Positions 10,370 to 23,076 of a stretch of 64,000 bases of DNA are shown piece after piece (positions within the stretch are counted from its first letter, which is position 1; each line of letters opens with the position of its first letter). Origin of the DNA: Endocalyx cinctus. Its lineage: Eukaryota > Ascomycota > Sordariomycetes > Amphisphaeriales > Apiosporaceae. The stretch lies in contig BCKC01000002.1 of NCBI GenBank assembly GCA_001600455.1, positions 3,858,171-3,922,170 on the forward strand. The letters are read 5' to 3'. Both the position numbers and the translations under genes were made by a program. The notes under the pieces were generated by a model that saw only the letters and a list, made by a program, of their open reading frames with translations, ran no database searches and was not told the origin of the DNA.

Positions 10370-12296
10370 CGAGAAAAAAAACGATCGTTTATTTACTTTG
10401 GACACTTATGGCTATTTTTGGGGGGTCTATCGACATGGTAGCTATGAATAGTACATAGTACATACCTAGCCCAAAGGTTTGGTTAGAAGCTCAGAAGCTT
10501 CAACTCAACCTTGCAGCTTGCAGCTTACCAGATATTAACGAATGAAAGCACTCAATTCTCAAGCTGGGTGTCTGGGTCAATGCTCTTCAATATCAACAAC
10601 AAGAAGTAAACTTTGCGTCAAACTTTTGAATATACTGTACTCATTCCAATGACATCAAGCTATTTCGGAGATGGGGTTATATTTCACCGATCACGTACTG
10701 TGCTGCCCCATACTTTGTACTGTCTGTACTCACACTATGTATATACTCCAGCTTATCACATCCAATTAGCTACTTGAGCAGATTTCCTCATTCTCCCTAT
10801 GTAAAACCCAAGTCCGATGCTCATGACTAGCACATAGGAATTTTCGTTATTCATGATTGCGTCTTGAATAAAAATAGATAATGATTGATCCTGTAGCAAT
10901 CCTACCTTATCCTTGTTAATGTTAAGCTACCTGTTACTCACCACGCATCCAATTCTCATGCAGACCTGTTTTATATCTAGTTGAAACACCTTAAATGGAA
11001 GAAGAGGCAAAGTTGTAGAAGGAATTTTGTTTATCTCTTGCCATCCCATCCAACCCTCTCGACAAGTTGAAACGGGTATCGCGGCCTCACTAGAAAATTC
11101 TTTTCAGAGCTATGGTGTCATTTAAATATGTTACTACGAGAAACCACTAACCTCTAACCCACTAAATCGTCATGACTATTCCTGATATTGATGGCTGGAC
11201 TCCCACCCTCATTTATTCCCATTGAATTGTTTCCTATCTTAGTACATTAGGGGTCTATCCTAAAAAAAATAAAGAATCTCTAACTTTGAGAGTCCGAGCG
11301 TGGTTAAGATGGTTAAGGTTTCTAACTCAATGGTTTACTAGGACCAGCATCTATGAATCGTCGATGAGGGATCCCTCGGTCAATTACCGCCCTCATTTAG
11401 GTTTTTTTATGTGTGACCCGATTCCCGAAATGATCCAGCCGCTACTTGGATAATGGAGATCCAATCATTTTCGGCACCTGTGATCTTCTCGCGGCACAAA
11501 TAGAGGGAAGGAATAGCATAGAGTCACAGATAACTAATAGTGCGAAGGTGAGCTGAACAAAAAGAAAAGAAAAATACAAGGTAACTGTCTCTCCTCATAA
11601 CACACTGCTTTCAGCTTGCAGTCGACGAGGGTCTAAAACATATCTCAACAATGCTTGACCTTCAATAACTCGAATCTTTTCATATCATAGAGGCCACTAG
11701 GCAACGTTAGTTATTCAGTCAAATCACAATCAGGAACGTTGATCTATTGGCGCTCTAGGTTATACCCAAAATTGTAACGAAAACGTGAACACAGTCAGCT
11801 ATAAAACGGACAATGAAGTTAGATGGTTGCCTCAATGGGATCTACATTACGTGGGCAATCAGATATGACGAAATCAATAGATCGATTTAGGAGATCCAGA
11901 CCCACGACTTTAGCTTGGATCTCCTGGAAATACAATCGCGGAATAGGGGTTGCCATGCGTATCTCGGGACGCTAGTACTTCTTGTTAGATCTTAGACCAA
12001 GCCGCGCGCTCTATCGAATTATTCTTTTTTTTTTTTCGGCTGAGCGAGGATTCTGTTCCCTTCCGGTTTTCCGTTGTACAGGCCTGTGCTCGAGCGTCTG
12101 GTTTGCAGAAAGTTCACCAGAACAAGCACGTCCATAATTGGCAGACGGCATCATGAGAAAATGAAGAACAGCGTCGTTATACTATAGTGGCGTATCGAAG
12201 GAGTCGATCACTTCTACCTAGGACATAGTCAAGCAATTTTCTCTCTTCTAGGCTGAGAAATTACCTTTACCGAACCGATCTCATCGCTGTTTTTTT
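10370..12296. other. 1.9-kb divergent intergenic region
   Basis: This separates the start of the dynactin gene from the start of the DUF8004 gene and so contains both promoters. No frame looks coding. A stretch around 11288-11370 superficially resembles a class II tRNA but does not fold into one (see rejected items). A T run occurs near 12027-12037. Confidence 0.5.
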
Positions 12297-15200
12297 ATGA
12301 CAGCATTGAATATCGAGTGTCGCCGGGAAGAACCAAATATCTACAACATTTCCACAATGGACACGGTTCCCAGTACCCCTCGTTCTGGCTACAGTTCCAT
12401 GATATACAGGATGGATAGTATAGCATCTCAGGACGGGTCGCTCTATAGAGGAGTGTCACACAGATCTAGCGGGTGGAAATCAAGGCAAACGCACAGTTCT
12501 GCAGGACATTCGCACAGCAATAACAAGATCAAAAGATGGGACGGGGCATCCAAGTCTAGCACGCCTTGGGACAGCTTGAGAAAGGTACGCAGTTTGTCCA
12601 GTTGACGACTCAAGATTGGTATCTCTCTTTCCTCTTCTAATTTGTAACAAATCAGGATCCCGACCTCTGGTTTCGAAACGGAAACTGTTACGTGCACCTT
12701 TACGGCGAAGGGCAAAGTCGCAGAGGACCAGCCTTCAAAGTTCCGTTATCGACACTCCTATTTATGAAATGTCAACCGCTTGTGGATCAATTTATGTCTA
12801 AGAGTCTTAAAAGCTTGGGTGATGGTGGCATCGGAGATGATGCCAATGGGCGATCGAACTACGCCAGTCTCGTGCAACGACACGGCCGCGTCGAGCTCTA
12901 CATACCCGCGCCTCCTTCTTCTGATAGACGTCAATCGTATAACTACCATCTTGCAACACGAAACTTCTTCGCCTTCGTATTTTGCCGGTCAGTGGTCGGG
13001 GAGAACCTTGGCAGCGCTCTCATCAATTTGATGCATAGCATGCAGGAGTTCCGCGTCAACGGGGCCGATAACGTTCAAGATATGACAGACTACCTAGATG
13101 AAGAAGGATATCTCAATTTCGAGAGCGAGCCATCTCATGCGCTAGCTATATTACATATGTCAGAAGTTTTCCGTATCAGAGATCTGTACATAAATGCATT
13201 CTCCCACTGCTGTGGCATGAGTGACCAGTTATTTCTTGGTGATGAGTACCAAGTAAGTCAAATATCTTCGCCCAACCGCTGAGGGAAATGTATTAATCAG
13301 AACAGCTTCTCTCCTCCGTCACGCGCAAGCTGATTCGCCGGTCACGAATCGAGATCGACTTGAGATTAAGTCAATGTGGGAATATGCTCAAGACTTTTCT
13401 TCAGGATGAATTGGCCGAGGCACATATTGGCTTGTATTCCGGGGCTCGAGCGCATCTAGAACGGTTTCGAACGCTATTGCATGGATTCTATGCCAACAAA
13501 TTCGGCTACTATCCGCCGCCATCTATCGATCAACAGGCGACAATATTCGAGCTGGAAATTTATCGCGCCATGAAAGTCGACTTTGAGGCCCTCTACAGTT
13601 ACCTTGTAGATAACAATTTTGATACTTCCCAGAACAGCCCCTTCTTAGCGCAGGGGGGCATATGCACGCTCCAATGTGTCCAAGCATTCGATCAACGACA
13701 CCATATTCGGACTTTAACCCACCCCCTTCCTCTCCTTCCGCAGGTATCGGAAGTGTCACGAATATCGCAAAGCACAGGGCTTACGCGGAGGGTCTCTTGG
13801 CTGGGGAAGCAAAGGAGAACAGCTCAGAATGAACGCATTGCCACGCACATAGCTTTATTGCAAGCGACTAACCAGCATAAGACCGAACTTATGCGAAATG
13901 GTTTAGTTCAGACGTATCGCCGGTTCGAGGAGGATTCCGTTTTCTCGCCAATGAAAGCGGACAAGCTTGAGAATCTTGGTCCAATGGATGCTCGAAAAGT
14001 ACGGTGGATTCTGGTCTACAGCATTTATCAGATGCTTCGACGAGCAACAGAATCTCCACCGGAGGTCAGGGAAGCGGACAAGGTCCCTTACTCGATGTGC
14101 CTCTCGGGGACAAACTTACCGCCTTGGAAAGATGAGATGCATGCTGGTCAAGCTCCCCAAGCTGTAGTTGATTGCGATACGTCCAATTTATCTACGTTCA
14201 TGCTAGGCTCCAACTTAGACGCTATTTCGCCAACGTCAAACCCCGTCTATGAAATCAAGCCGGACGTTGATTACTTTGCACTGACTCATCGGGACGACCC
14301 CGCAGCCGAAGCTGTTGATAAAAACACCGTGCCCATAAGTAATATGCCGGGATTCACTCGGAATTTGACGAGAAACTTGACGGTCCGACGTTCGTTAGCC
14401 ATATTCACGAAGCAGAACCAAGACGAAGATAAAATCCCGAAGCGTGTGCGATCTGCTTCGTACCACGAGATACTCATCCACGGGTACGGGAATGGAACCA
14501 ATGATGTGAATGTAACCCGTGCCGCTACCAAGGCGAAAAAGCACCCAACAACGGCAACACTTGCATGTACCCCTAAGCTGAACCTCACGCCGCCGGTATC
14601 AATTGTGTCCAGCAGCTCAAGCATATACAGCAACTCCGACGAGGGTGTATTGTCAACGGGAACCTCGGATACGTCGATCGCGGATAGCCCGAACGGCTTA
14701 CGTCCCCAGGGCGGCACGTGGGAAAGCTCGAGGCTGAACAGCAGCGCGCCCTCACTCGCCTATTACGAGTACGTTGATGAGAACGACTTTCAGCCATCGT
14801 TACCTGCGGCTGCACTTCGGCTGGTGGCACTTCGATCATCGCGGTCCCGATCTACGCGCCGTCCCCAGAGTATGTTGAGACCGCACACGTTATACGAAGA
14901 GGACAGCCCGTCCGACTATAGCAACGACGACAATGCGGCCCTTCGGCCGAAGAGCATGGGCGCTCGCGTCCCGGATACCCGGTCTCTCAGACAGCGCGGT
15001 GAAAATGGCGACGGCACATACCCGCCGCTGCCACCGCCATCGCCGTCCCTCGAACCTCCGCCATTACAGATCCGGAAGCCAAGCGTGCCGTCTTCCTCGT
15101 CGGGAACCACCCCGACGAAGACTACCGCCAAGAAGACAACGCCCGCTAGCCTCGACCTTTTGTCTCCCGCCCCGACGCTCGCCCGCAGACCGTCCTTCCC

Positions 15201-15591
15201 AAATCTCGAGATGCCCTCTCCGACGACACCGACCCCGTGGGATAAGATCAGGTCCGCCATGGAGGACCGGGCGTCCATCATGATGGATTCGGATATCCAG
15301 CCGCAGTGGGAGCAGTACCGGGATCTGGGCGGGTTGACGGAACTCGTCGGTGGCGGCGGTGCCGTTCACGATCGTAACGCGAACAATTCTCCCGCTACCG
15401 CCGCGATCGATAGCAAGACGGCCAGGATGACGGCCACCATAAAAAGAGCCTCTTCCACCGTGACTCCCCCGACCCGCGGCTCTTCCTTACGAGCCGTGCA
15501 CTCGGCCGCGGCGACGGTAGAGAGACAGAAGCGAAGGGTGTCTGTCAGGTCATCCAGATCGAAATCGAAGCGGGCTTCTACCGCATTCTAA
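12297..15591 (+). CDS. Large fungal DUF8004-type protein, function unknown
   Basis: Three exons (to 12584, 12656-13252 and 13306-15591; introns of 71 and 53 nt) join in phase. Two in-frame ATGs exist, 12297 and 12357; the second gives 1036 residues and is preceded by ACA, so either may be used. After a Ser-rich N-terminus, a conserved globular block (about residues 77-540) contains WFRNGNCYVHLYGEG, FFAFVFCRSVVGENLG and a DARKVRWILVYSIYQMLRRA segment typical of this filamentous-ascomycete family. The C-terminal 450 residues are Pro/Ser/Thr-rich and probably disordered, ending in a basic stretch rich in Arg/Lys/Ser. No catalytic motif, signal peptide or membrane helix is evident. The second acceptor was placed at the AG just before 13306 because the nearer AG at 13300 breaks the frame. 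Confidence 0.85.
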
Positions 15592-17022
15592 AAAGAAAAA
15601 GGGGCTCCGATATTTTAATTTGAAGCCGGATCATTTCCCTTCTTTTCTCATTTCATCCCTTTTTCCCCCTTTCCACGTATATTTTGTCTCTCCTTTTTTT
15701 CCTACTTGAATTTCATTTGTGAACGATGATACCCTCAATGAACTCTTATGAGCTAAGAAAATCCGAAAAGCCCAAAAAGTTTTATCTTTTTCGTTGTGGG
15801 AAATGATGTTTTTTTTTAAAAGCATAAAAAAAAAAAGGCAGAGATCACTCTCATGTTGAAAATGCGGATATTATCTCTCTCTCTCTCCCCCCTTCTCTTT
15901 TGTCAGGTCAACAATCTATATTTATTAATGTAATAACGTCCTTCATTGTACAAGGTCAAGATATTTTTGGTAGAAGAAATTCAGTTGAAGTGATATAATA
16001 ATTGTAATAGCACACACATATACTCCATCCGGTGAATTATCTCTTTTTGTGAGAGATTCTTCGTCGGTCAAAAAAAAAAAACGGATAGGATAATGAAGAG
16101 CCATTAATTTTTCTGGTATAAATAAAAAATAACACAAACAATTTTCAATACCTACGTAACAATATCTACTATATTATAATCAAATATATATCCAAATTAG
16201 TGGAAGCTCTTTTTTCCCGTCTTCTTTCGATCTCCCCCCTTTTCGTATTTGGATATTCATAAACGACTTATGAATTTGTCTCTCCCGTGAGATCCGCCTC
16301 TCCCCCCTGATGTGTTCCCGGCGCCCGGCGTCCGGTAACCGAATTATCAATTACTTTCCTCCTCTGTGACCGTACACTTAGAAGAAGAAGGGGGGGGGGA
16401 GAGGAATAGTAGGAGCATGGGTTCTCCTGGCAATTATTTTTGAAGATGCCATGTCATCATATATGATGATTTTACTACTACCTTTAAACAAGCTCTCCGT
16501 GAAGTTGGTCTTTTTCGCATGAACGTTCTACATTGTTCTGTGATTTTTCAAGTTATCTGTTTAATTTAACCGTTTTAAAGAGTTGTTCTAAGGATAATTT
16601 ATAATTAATTTTTATTATATAAAATATAAGTTACGGAGTCGTTTTACTCCCAGACTCCGTATTCGAGTTTTAAGCAGAAGCATCAGAGTGCTACAAGTAC
16701 GCTAATCTCGATCCGGCGTACTTTTGGTACATTCAATTACTGTACGGAACCCCGTACACCCTACCCGCGTCAAGGTACGGTAATTCCCTTGTCCCTGTCG
16801 TTTCTCGATCGGTAGAACAAATCCCTACTTCCAGAAGTAACCTAGCACAAAGATACTTTTTTTTTTTGTCCAACTTTTTTTTTTCTTTGCTTCGAATTCA
16901 GGCCAGGGACACAATAATCGGTAGGTAGAGAGATTATGTGTGAGAGAGAGAGAAAGGGGAGGTTATTCTTAGTTTCTTTTGTCTTTTATTATTTCCTAAG
17001 GTACCGATAAAATTGACCCTTT
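15592..17022. other. Convergent intergenic region, low complexity
   Basis: AT-rich with poly-pyrimidine tracts, a G9-type run near 16391-16400 and T runs near 16858-16882. No gene is seen. The 3' ends of the DUF8004 and EXPERA genes face each other here. Confidence 0.5.
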
Positions 17023-17894
17023 TTACTCCTCCTTAGACGCAACGCCCATGGATGCCATATCTATGGCCTCGATAAGTTCGCCGCCCATGAGGTAGATCAT
17101 GTAAGTGGGGAAGATGAGCCAGAGACCGCTGTGGAAGAGAAAACGGAACCGGTTAGCAAAAAAGGATACACGAAGATATAGGGGAGGACGAAAATTAGCG
17201 AGAAACGGAGAGATAGATGGTGTAACGTACTTGGGAATGATCCAGATGAAAACAAGGTTCATCCAGTCGTTGTGACCGATGTTGTCGAAGCCGGACAGAG
17301 CTTCTTGTAACCCTTTTTAAATACATTAGTATCAGACCACCAGATGAAGAACTCTTTTTTTTTATTTTTTTATTTTTCTTTTTTTTTTATCTAGAATAAT
17401 AAATAAATAAAAAACTCACAGTAAAGTATAGTCTTGCTCAAAGTCATAACCGCGCCGCTATACGCGAGCAGCACCGCCCAAGCGGCCGACTTGCCCTTGA
17501 GGGAGCGGATGCTCGTGCCCTCGGTCGCGAAGAAGCCGTCGCGATAATAGAGGCGCAGGTAGACGAGGTAGAACAGCGACTCGAGGACGTTGAGCCAGCC
17601 CTGGGCGGCGGTGAAGCCGTCGTGGGCGTTGAACGCCTTCCACCCGTACACCTGGTCGACCTCGCCGTAGAGCTTGTACAGCGAGTAGACCGGGTAGTGC
17701 AGGTGGCCGCCCTCCATCGTCCACGGCCGCAGCAGCACGTACCCGCAGTCCCAGGCGACCAGCGGGATCGAGACGAACAGCCACAGGAGGGTCAAGGGCG
17801 TGGGCGTGTGCACCCACGCTTTCGTCGTCGGCGCGCTCGCTTTCGCGCCGGGGGTTTGCGCCGCGCGGATCGTCGCCGTTCGCGTCGATACCAT
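17023..17894 (-). CDS. EXPERA-domain (EBP/TMEM97-like) membrane protein
   Basis: Three exons, 17894-17420, 17312-17231 and 17128-17023, join to 220 residues. The first intron is 107 nt and its acceptor was chosen at 17313 because the alternative AG creates a stop. Motifs such as WDCGYVLLRPWTMEGGHLH, LYGEVDQVYGWKAFNAHDG, TILYWLQEALSGFDNIGHN and IIPNGLWLIFPTYMIY are those of the fungal EXPERA family, a four-helix membrane fold related to emopamil-binding protein (sterol delta8-delta7 isomerase) and TMEM97. Helices lie near residues 33-53, 95-115, 130-150 and 165-210. In fungi, the sterol isomerase step is usually carried by the unrelated Erg2, so enzymatic activity should not be assumed; an ER sterol- or lipid-related role is inference. 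Confidence 0.88.
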
Positions 17895-20481
17895 GGTGAA
17901 TTTTGAATTTGGATTTTTCTCGGTCGGTAGGTTTTTTACGAATTGGAGGTTATTATGTTTTTTTTTTTTTTTCTTTCTCTTCTGGTTTCTTTTTTTTTTG
18001 TTTTGTTTTCCTCCTAATTGATAGATGGTTTGGTTTCTCGAAAATACTCGTTCGATCGTAAAAAAAGGGTTTTATGCGCCGTGAAACGGATTTTATTTGA
18101 TTAGAGTGGAGAGCTGGACAAGGTATATATATGTGTATACTTCTTTATCGGATGATAATGAAATTGTATATCACAAAAAAGACGTCAAGAATTCGAAGTG
18201 AGATGATTGGGATATATACTTAGGTATATAATTTTTTTCTGTACTCGAGACTTTCGATGTTTTGATTTATATAACAATATCTGCTTTTCCTCATTCGAGC
18301 TTCGAGGAGGAGTGGGGATTTTATAGCGTATGAGAGAGAAAAAAAAAATCGAATGCAACGTCATTCGATTCGTTAGTACGGAGTAAATAGGGGACTCTTT
18401 GGTACCCTTGAAAAAAAAAGAAAATCGAATTCCTTGCCTATTCAGTCTAGTTATCGGAACTTGACCTTTCCAGTGGACTATTTCCCCCCTTTTCTTTTGC
18501 ACAATTCGGTCCCATCTCTCTCTATGCTACACTACAGTATCTACTTTAGCTTTGAAGATACTATTTCGTAAGTACCGATTACACTATACTATATACTATT
18601 ACGATGTAGTTTATACGTACGAAAGACCACGCCAAAGGAGGCATATAGAATTTCTTAATGCGGGGGAAAACGAAAGAACCAAGGATCATTAATAATCTTT
18701 GAATAGGATTGGTTTGTGGCTCGGATAGGAAAGTAAAGATGTAGCGTATGCTACTACGATTTGAATACTGAGGGTACAAACACGCATGGGATTGGTAATG
18801 AAATCCGATCGATTTATCTAGTACTCTGTGCATAGTATACAGAAATACATGTACTACATACTGTATTTTTTCGAATCCCGTTCTCGAGAAAACAGCATGA
18901 TCACGCACGCAGAACACACAGCCTGCCAGCCTGCTAAGCCGACGAGCGCGAGTCTCGTTTCCCGAAGGCTTGGGGTTCAGGGATTCTTCATGTAATGTCC
19001 ACGGGTATATAATCAATACGATTTTGGTAAGAACTCTAATCCCATTTCATACCAATCGGGTGACATCATTCCTTCTTCCTTCGCCATTCATCATTTAATC
19101 ATATGCACAAATAAAATAAAAATCAGCGGTAGCGGTAGACAAGCCTCGATGGAAGTTGGTCTTGTACACGACAGCAAAGAAAAAAAAAAGAAGGGGTGGC
19201 TGTGTTGAAAGAGTTGACAACAAAAAAAAATAAAAAAATAAAAAAAAAGTATTTGTATAACAACACAAAAACTCTTCCAATTGATAACGAACAACAAAAT
19301 AATGAATTTTGGGAAGAAGCGGAGAACTATGAAGTAATGTATAACTCCGGTTTCCGACCAACCAATGAAACAGGAGAGGGCAGGACAGAGAGAGAGGCTC
19401 CCACCCTAAACGATACCGGCATGTTGTTTTCCAACGCGACCTTAAAAAACGGCCTTCCAAATACCCTTTCGTTGCCTCCCGGCGGAGCCGATGATTTGTA
19501 TAAAAACAAAAGACGACACGTTTCTTTCCCACTATTATATCCCCTTCCCCATTTGTAACCGCCCGGAATGAATGGATGGATAGATGAACGGATTGGTTGA
19601 TAATTCTTTCCTAGGTAGTAGTAGTAAGCCCGCGCGGTGTGATTCGTGCGAACGGAGGCTATGTACAGTATGACTACGTGATATCAAGTCACGAACGAAC
19701 CAGATCTCGTCACCAACATAACCTAGCATACATAGCGTAGATGATTTGATATTTGTTACCACCAACAGAGAAAAAGCCATTTTTCCGAGCCTCACTTCTT
19801 TCCATTCGGCTTTTTCCCTATCCGTTCCACGCGTAAGCAGGGATATATACCTAGCCCAGTCGCCCCGGCTTGGGTTCCGAGCACCGCAACCCCCGTAACC
19901 CGTAATCCCCGAGCCAGTTTCAACGTACGTATAGAGACCATGATTTAGGCTCCCACCAGCCAGCCGTTATCTCCTACGATACTGCGTCGATACCTAACAA
20001 GCCGTCCTCTCCAAAGCTTTCAAAGCCTACGTTCACGCCAACGCAGTCATATCACATGAATAATTCATCTCAATTTGTTATTTCTGGTCAATCATCTAGA
20101 GTATATTACATAAATATATATATATATATATATATATAAATATAACTTCTTAACAGACATCACACTTCGCGCATCGCAAGTTAAAAAAAAAAGGGATCTG
20201 ATAGCTTTGAATTTCATATGCTTTCCTCAATGAAATTATGACACGAAATAAAAACTAATTCCAATTTCAGTACGGATGCTAATAATGATATGCCTTATTT
20301 TCACTACTATATATCATCCGATAGACATGAATAACCGTTTTGTTTTGTCCACACATTATCTACCCCTTCCATCGCTTCAACGCACAATATAATATGGGGT
20401 AAGGGGTAGGTAGTATATTTCAATTTAACTGTGCTTTTCCTTCTTCTCCATTATCCCACCAGCTTAAAAGCGGCGACGGCT
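17895..20481. other. 2.6-kb intergenic region with microsatellites
   Basis: Contains T runs near 17959-18000, several A/T homopolymers near 19180-19250 and a (TA)n run near 20114-20137. No coding frame is convincing. The left part is the upstream region of the EXPERA gene, the right part the 3' flank of cwc22. Confidence 0.5.
20114..20137. repeat. (TA)n microsatellite
   Basis: An uninterrupted TA dinucleotide run of about 12 units downstream of cwc22. It could form a cruciform and is likely to be length-polymorphic. Confidence 0.8.
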
Positions 20482-23076
20482 CTAACGTCTATCAACCCTC
20501 TGAGCTGGAGGCGTCTTTGATCGAGACCGAGACCGAGACCGGCTGTCGTAGCTACTGCTGCTATATCTCCGTCTCCTCTTATTCGCTACTGACCGGCCCT
20601 CTTCGCTGCTGTACCTTCTCACCCTCTTTCTCGGCGCACTTCTATCGCTGCTAACCGAGCTGGAGTTCCTCCGTCTCTGCGCCCGGGGTGGGGGCGAGGC
20701 GGACCGGGTAGGTACGCGACCGCGCCTGGGCGGGGATCGTGAATAACTTGGGTCGCGACGCGTGTTTCTCACCGGAGGGCTGAGTGAACGCGAATCCCGT
20801 CTGGCCGGTGCGCCGCGGCGGGGTGGACTGCGACTTGGGCTGCGGGACGGTGTGTAGGATACTGAACGCGAATAGCTGCGGTCACGGCTATAAGACCGAT
20901 CTCGCGTACCCGACGGGCCGGCTCCTCTGGCGGGTGGTGGACTCGCGGAATCGTATCTTGAGTAGGTAGAATCGCGGCGGCCTTTGCCGTTAGCCGCCCG
21001 ACGGGGGGAGCGGCTCCGCGATGAGCTGTAAGACCGTGATCGCGATCGCGAGCGAGAGACGCTTTCACTGTATGACCTGGCTCTACCCCTCCTCGGCGGT
21101 GTCCTCGATAGTGAGCGTCCTCGTCCGTTCAGCGACTTCCGCGGAGGTGTCCGCGATCTCGACCGCGAAGAATAGGACGATCCGGTGTAAGACGAATAAC
21201 TCGAGACCGAGTCTGAATCCGAGTCGTGCGCGGCTACGGGCGCGGGCAGAGCCGGCTTCGGCATATTGGCTAGGTACTCTCTCAGGTCCTCGGTCAAGGC
21301 ACCCATACCAATACTTGTGAAGTAGTTGATGGAAAATCGAACATTGCGCGCGTTATCTCGGGGAAACAGGCCTTCGAAGCTCGGTTGCAGAGTCTCGTCT
21401 CTCGTTCTCGCCTGTAGCTTAGGCATTCCTAGCTCCTCGGAAATCTCCTGGAATAGGATTTTAATAAAAATACGGCTGGCTGAAGTGGTCTCTTCCTCGT
21501 TCAGGTGAATAACGGAAAGGGCATGCCAGCCCAAAGCATCCGATCCAAACATATGACCAAAGAACCTGCCAATGTTGCGTAGTCGATTGGTCTCGTATCG
21601 ATGGATAGTCTCGTAGTACTTCTGGAAGCTTTGCTCGAACAAGTCGGTCCATAGTCGGTTAATCTTGGCAAATCTCTCTCCGATAAGACCGAAGAATTTG
21701 GAATACGTCTTCTCCTGAGAGCAACACTCTACTATCATCGACGGTAGCTCCGGCTCCTGGCCGCTAGGAAGGTTCAGCTTCATGAGCTTGTGAACGCATT
21801 CTTCGGGATCGATGGAGGACATGATGGTTAGGTATATAGTTTTTCGAAGATTCACCAAGTCGGTGTTAGTCTGATCCTTGATTTCCATAGCCTTCTGCTC
21901 TTCGTCTTCCTCTTCGGAACTTTCTTCATCAGAGTCGTCCTCATCATCCTCGTCATCACTCGCCTCGCCCAAAATCTCGGCTTTTAGTCGCTTGTAAGCG
22001 GCCTCGTGTTCTTCGAACTCGGGATCGAATTTAAATATGTTTAATCCGTCCTCCATTTCTATGCCGGCGTCGAGTTCAATACGATGCGTGATCTGGTCCT
22101 CCTCTTCGATAAGGTCGAGCTCTTCTTTGATAGCCGGGTTGTCCTTGAACTTATCCTTGCGGACCTGAAATAATATCTCGATCATGTACTGAACGCGCTT
22201 GTCGATCTCAGCCTCGTGGAGGATATTTCGAAACTGGTCGAAGACGGCCATGGCGATGGCAGGGTTCATCTCTTCCATATGCTGACCGACCTCCTTGGTA
22301 AAACCGACGGCAATTTCGACGCTGTCGTCGGTGGGCTTCTGAAGTAGCAGAAGCAGCATCTGAGCGGCAAGCATCTCGTGGATAACCTGCTGGTTCACTA
22401 AATGGGCGATAAACATAGTAGACGACATGCAGACGGCCTTGTCGTTACGCTTGAAAGCCTTCCTGAACTGCATAACCAGCCTCTTGACCAACAACTCGCC
22501 GACCTGGGGGAGCTTCGTGTTCACGATGGCGGCCATGGCGGCGAAGACCGGGGTGAAGGGTAAACTGGCAGCCTGGGCTTTCATGATGCTTCGACAGAAG
22601 AGTCCTCGTCCGCGGACCAGATTTTCGCTAAACAGCTCGGGGACGATTTGTTTTATGTTTCCGTAATTGACCTTGTTGATGAGACCGTTGATGGATTTCT
22701 TCAGGGCCTCCCAGGCCATGCGCTGGAATTCCTTGCTCGTGCGATCGGTAATCTGGGCCTGCAGCGCGCGTAGACGCATGGGCGGTATGTAGACACCTCC
22801 GGATCGCATATTCAGCAGCTTCTGGTACTCGGCTTTCGCGGCCGCCTGCTTCTCCTCTTCCGTGGGCATTTTCGGGGGAGTGCGCTGTCGCGGCGGCGAG
22901 CGTTGACGGGAAGCCGGCGGGGGAGAGCGACGTTCGCGAGCAGGCCGGTACTTGTCACCTCCATCTCTAGGTCTTCGACGTTCTTCGCGGCGAGGTGAGC
23001 GGGGCGAACGAGGCGGTCGAGATAGTTCGTCGGGCGAGCGTTCGCCCAGATGCGATCTTGTTTCGACGTCGGCCAT
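20482..23076 (-). CDS. Pre-mRNA-splicing factor Cwc22
   Basis: A single uninterrupted frame of 864 residues. The N-terminal 70 residues are Arg/Pro/Ser-rich. A MIF4G domain follows (about 125-310; includes GGVYIPPMRLRALQ just before it and NYGNIKQIVPELF at its start), then an acidic linker (about 375-398), an MA3 domain (about 405-520, with YSKFFGLIGERF) and a conserved YFTSIGMGALTEDLREYL end block. The last 220 residues are an RS-repeat region. Cwc22 joins the spliceosome at activation, stabilises Prp2 action and, where an exon-junction complex exists, recruits eIF4A3. Nuclear location is expected from the RS region. Absence of introns in such a long fungal gene is unremarkable. It is divergently arranged with dpm2. 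Confidence 0.96.
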   Translation of the reverse strand: MADVETRSHLGERSPDELSRPPRSPRSPRREERRRPRDGGDKYRPARERRSPPPASRQRSPPRQRTPPKMPTEEEKQAAAKAEYQKLLNMRSGGVYIPPMRLRALQAQITDRTSKEFQRMAWEALKKSINGLINKVNYGNIKQIVPELFSENLVRGRGLFCRSIMKAQAASLPFTPVFAAMAAIVNTKLPQVGELLVKRLVMQFRKAFKRNDKAVCMSSTMFIAHLVNQQVIHEMLAAQMLLLLLQKPTDDSVEIAVGFTKEVGQHMEEMNPAIAMAVFDQFRNILHEAEIDKRVQYMIEILFQVRKDKFKDNPAIKEELDLIEEEDQITHRIELDAGIEMEDGLNIFKFDPEFEEHEAAYKRLKAEILGEASDDEDDEDDSDEESSEEEDEEQKAMEIKDQTNTDLVNLRKTIYLTIMSSIDPEECVHKLMKLNLPSGQEPELPSMIVECCSQEKTYSKFFGLIGERFAKINRLWTDLFEQSFQKYYETIHRYETNRLRNIGRFFGHMFGSDALGWHALSVIHLNEEETTSASRIFIKILFQEISEELGMPKLQARTRDETLQPSFEGLFPRDNARNVRFSINYFTSIGMGALTEDLREYLANMPKPALPAPVAAHDSDSDSVSSYSSYTGSSYSSRSRSRTPPRKSLNGRGRSLSRTPPRRGRARSYSESVSRSRSRSRSYSSSRSRSPRRAANGKGRRDSTYSRYDSASPPPARGAGPSGTRDRSYSRDRSYSRSVSYTPSRSPSRSPPRRGAPARRDSRSLSPPVRNTRRDPSYSRSPPRRGRVPTRSASPPPRAQRRRNSSSVSSDRSAPRKRVRRYSSEEGRSVANKRRRRYSSSSYDSRSRSRSRSKTPPAQRVDRR

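Noticed and set aside
11288..11370. Class II tRNA-like (Ser/Leu) sequence with GAGCGTGGTTAAGATGGTTAAGG
   Set aside because: The D-loop-like GGTTAAGG is suggestive, but I find no matching acceptor stem, anticodon stem or GTTCRA T-loop; at best a chance similarity.
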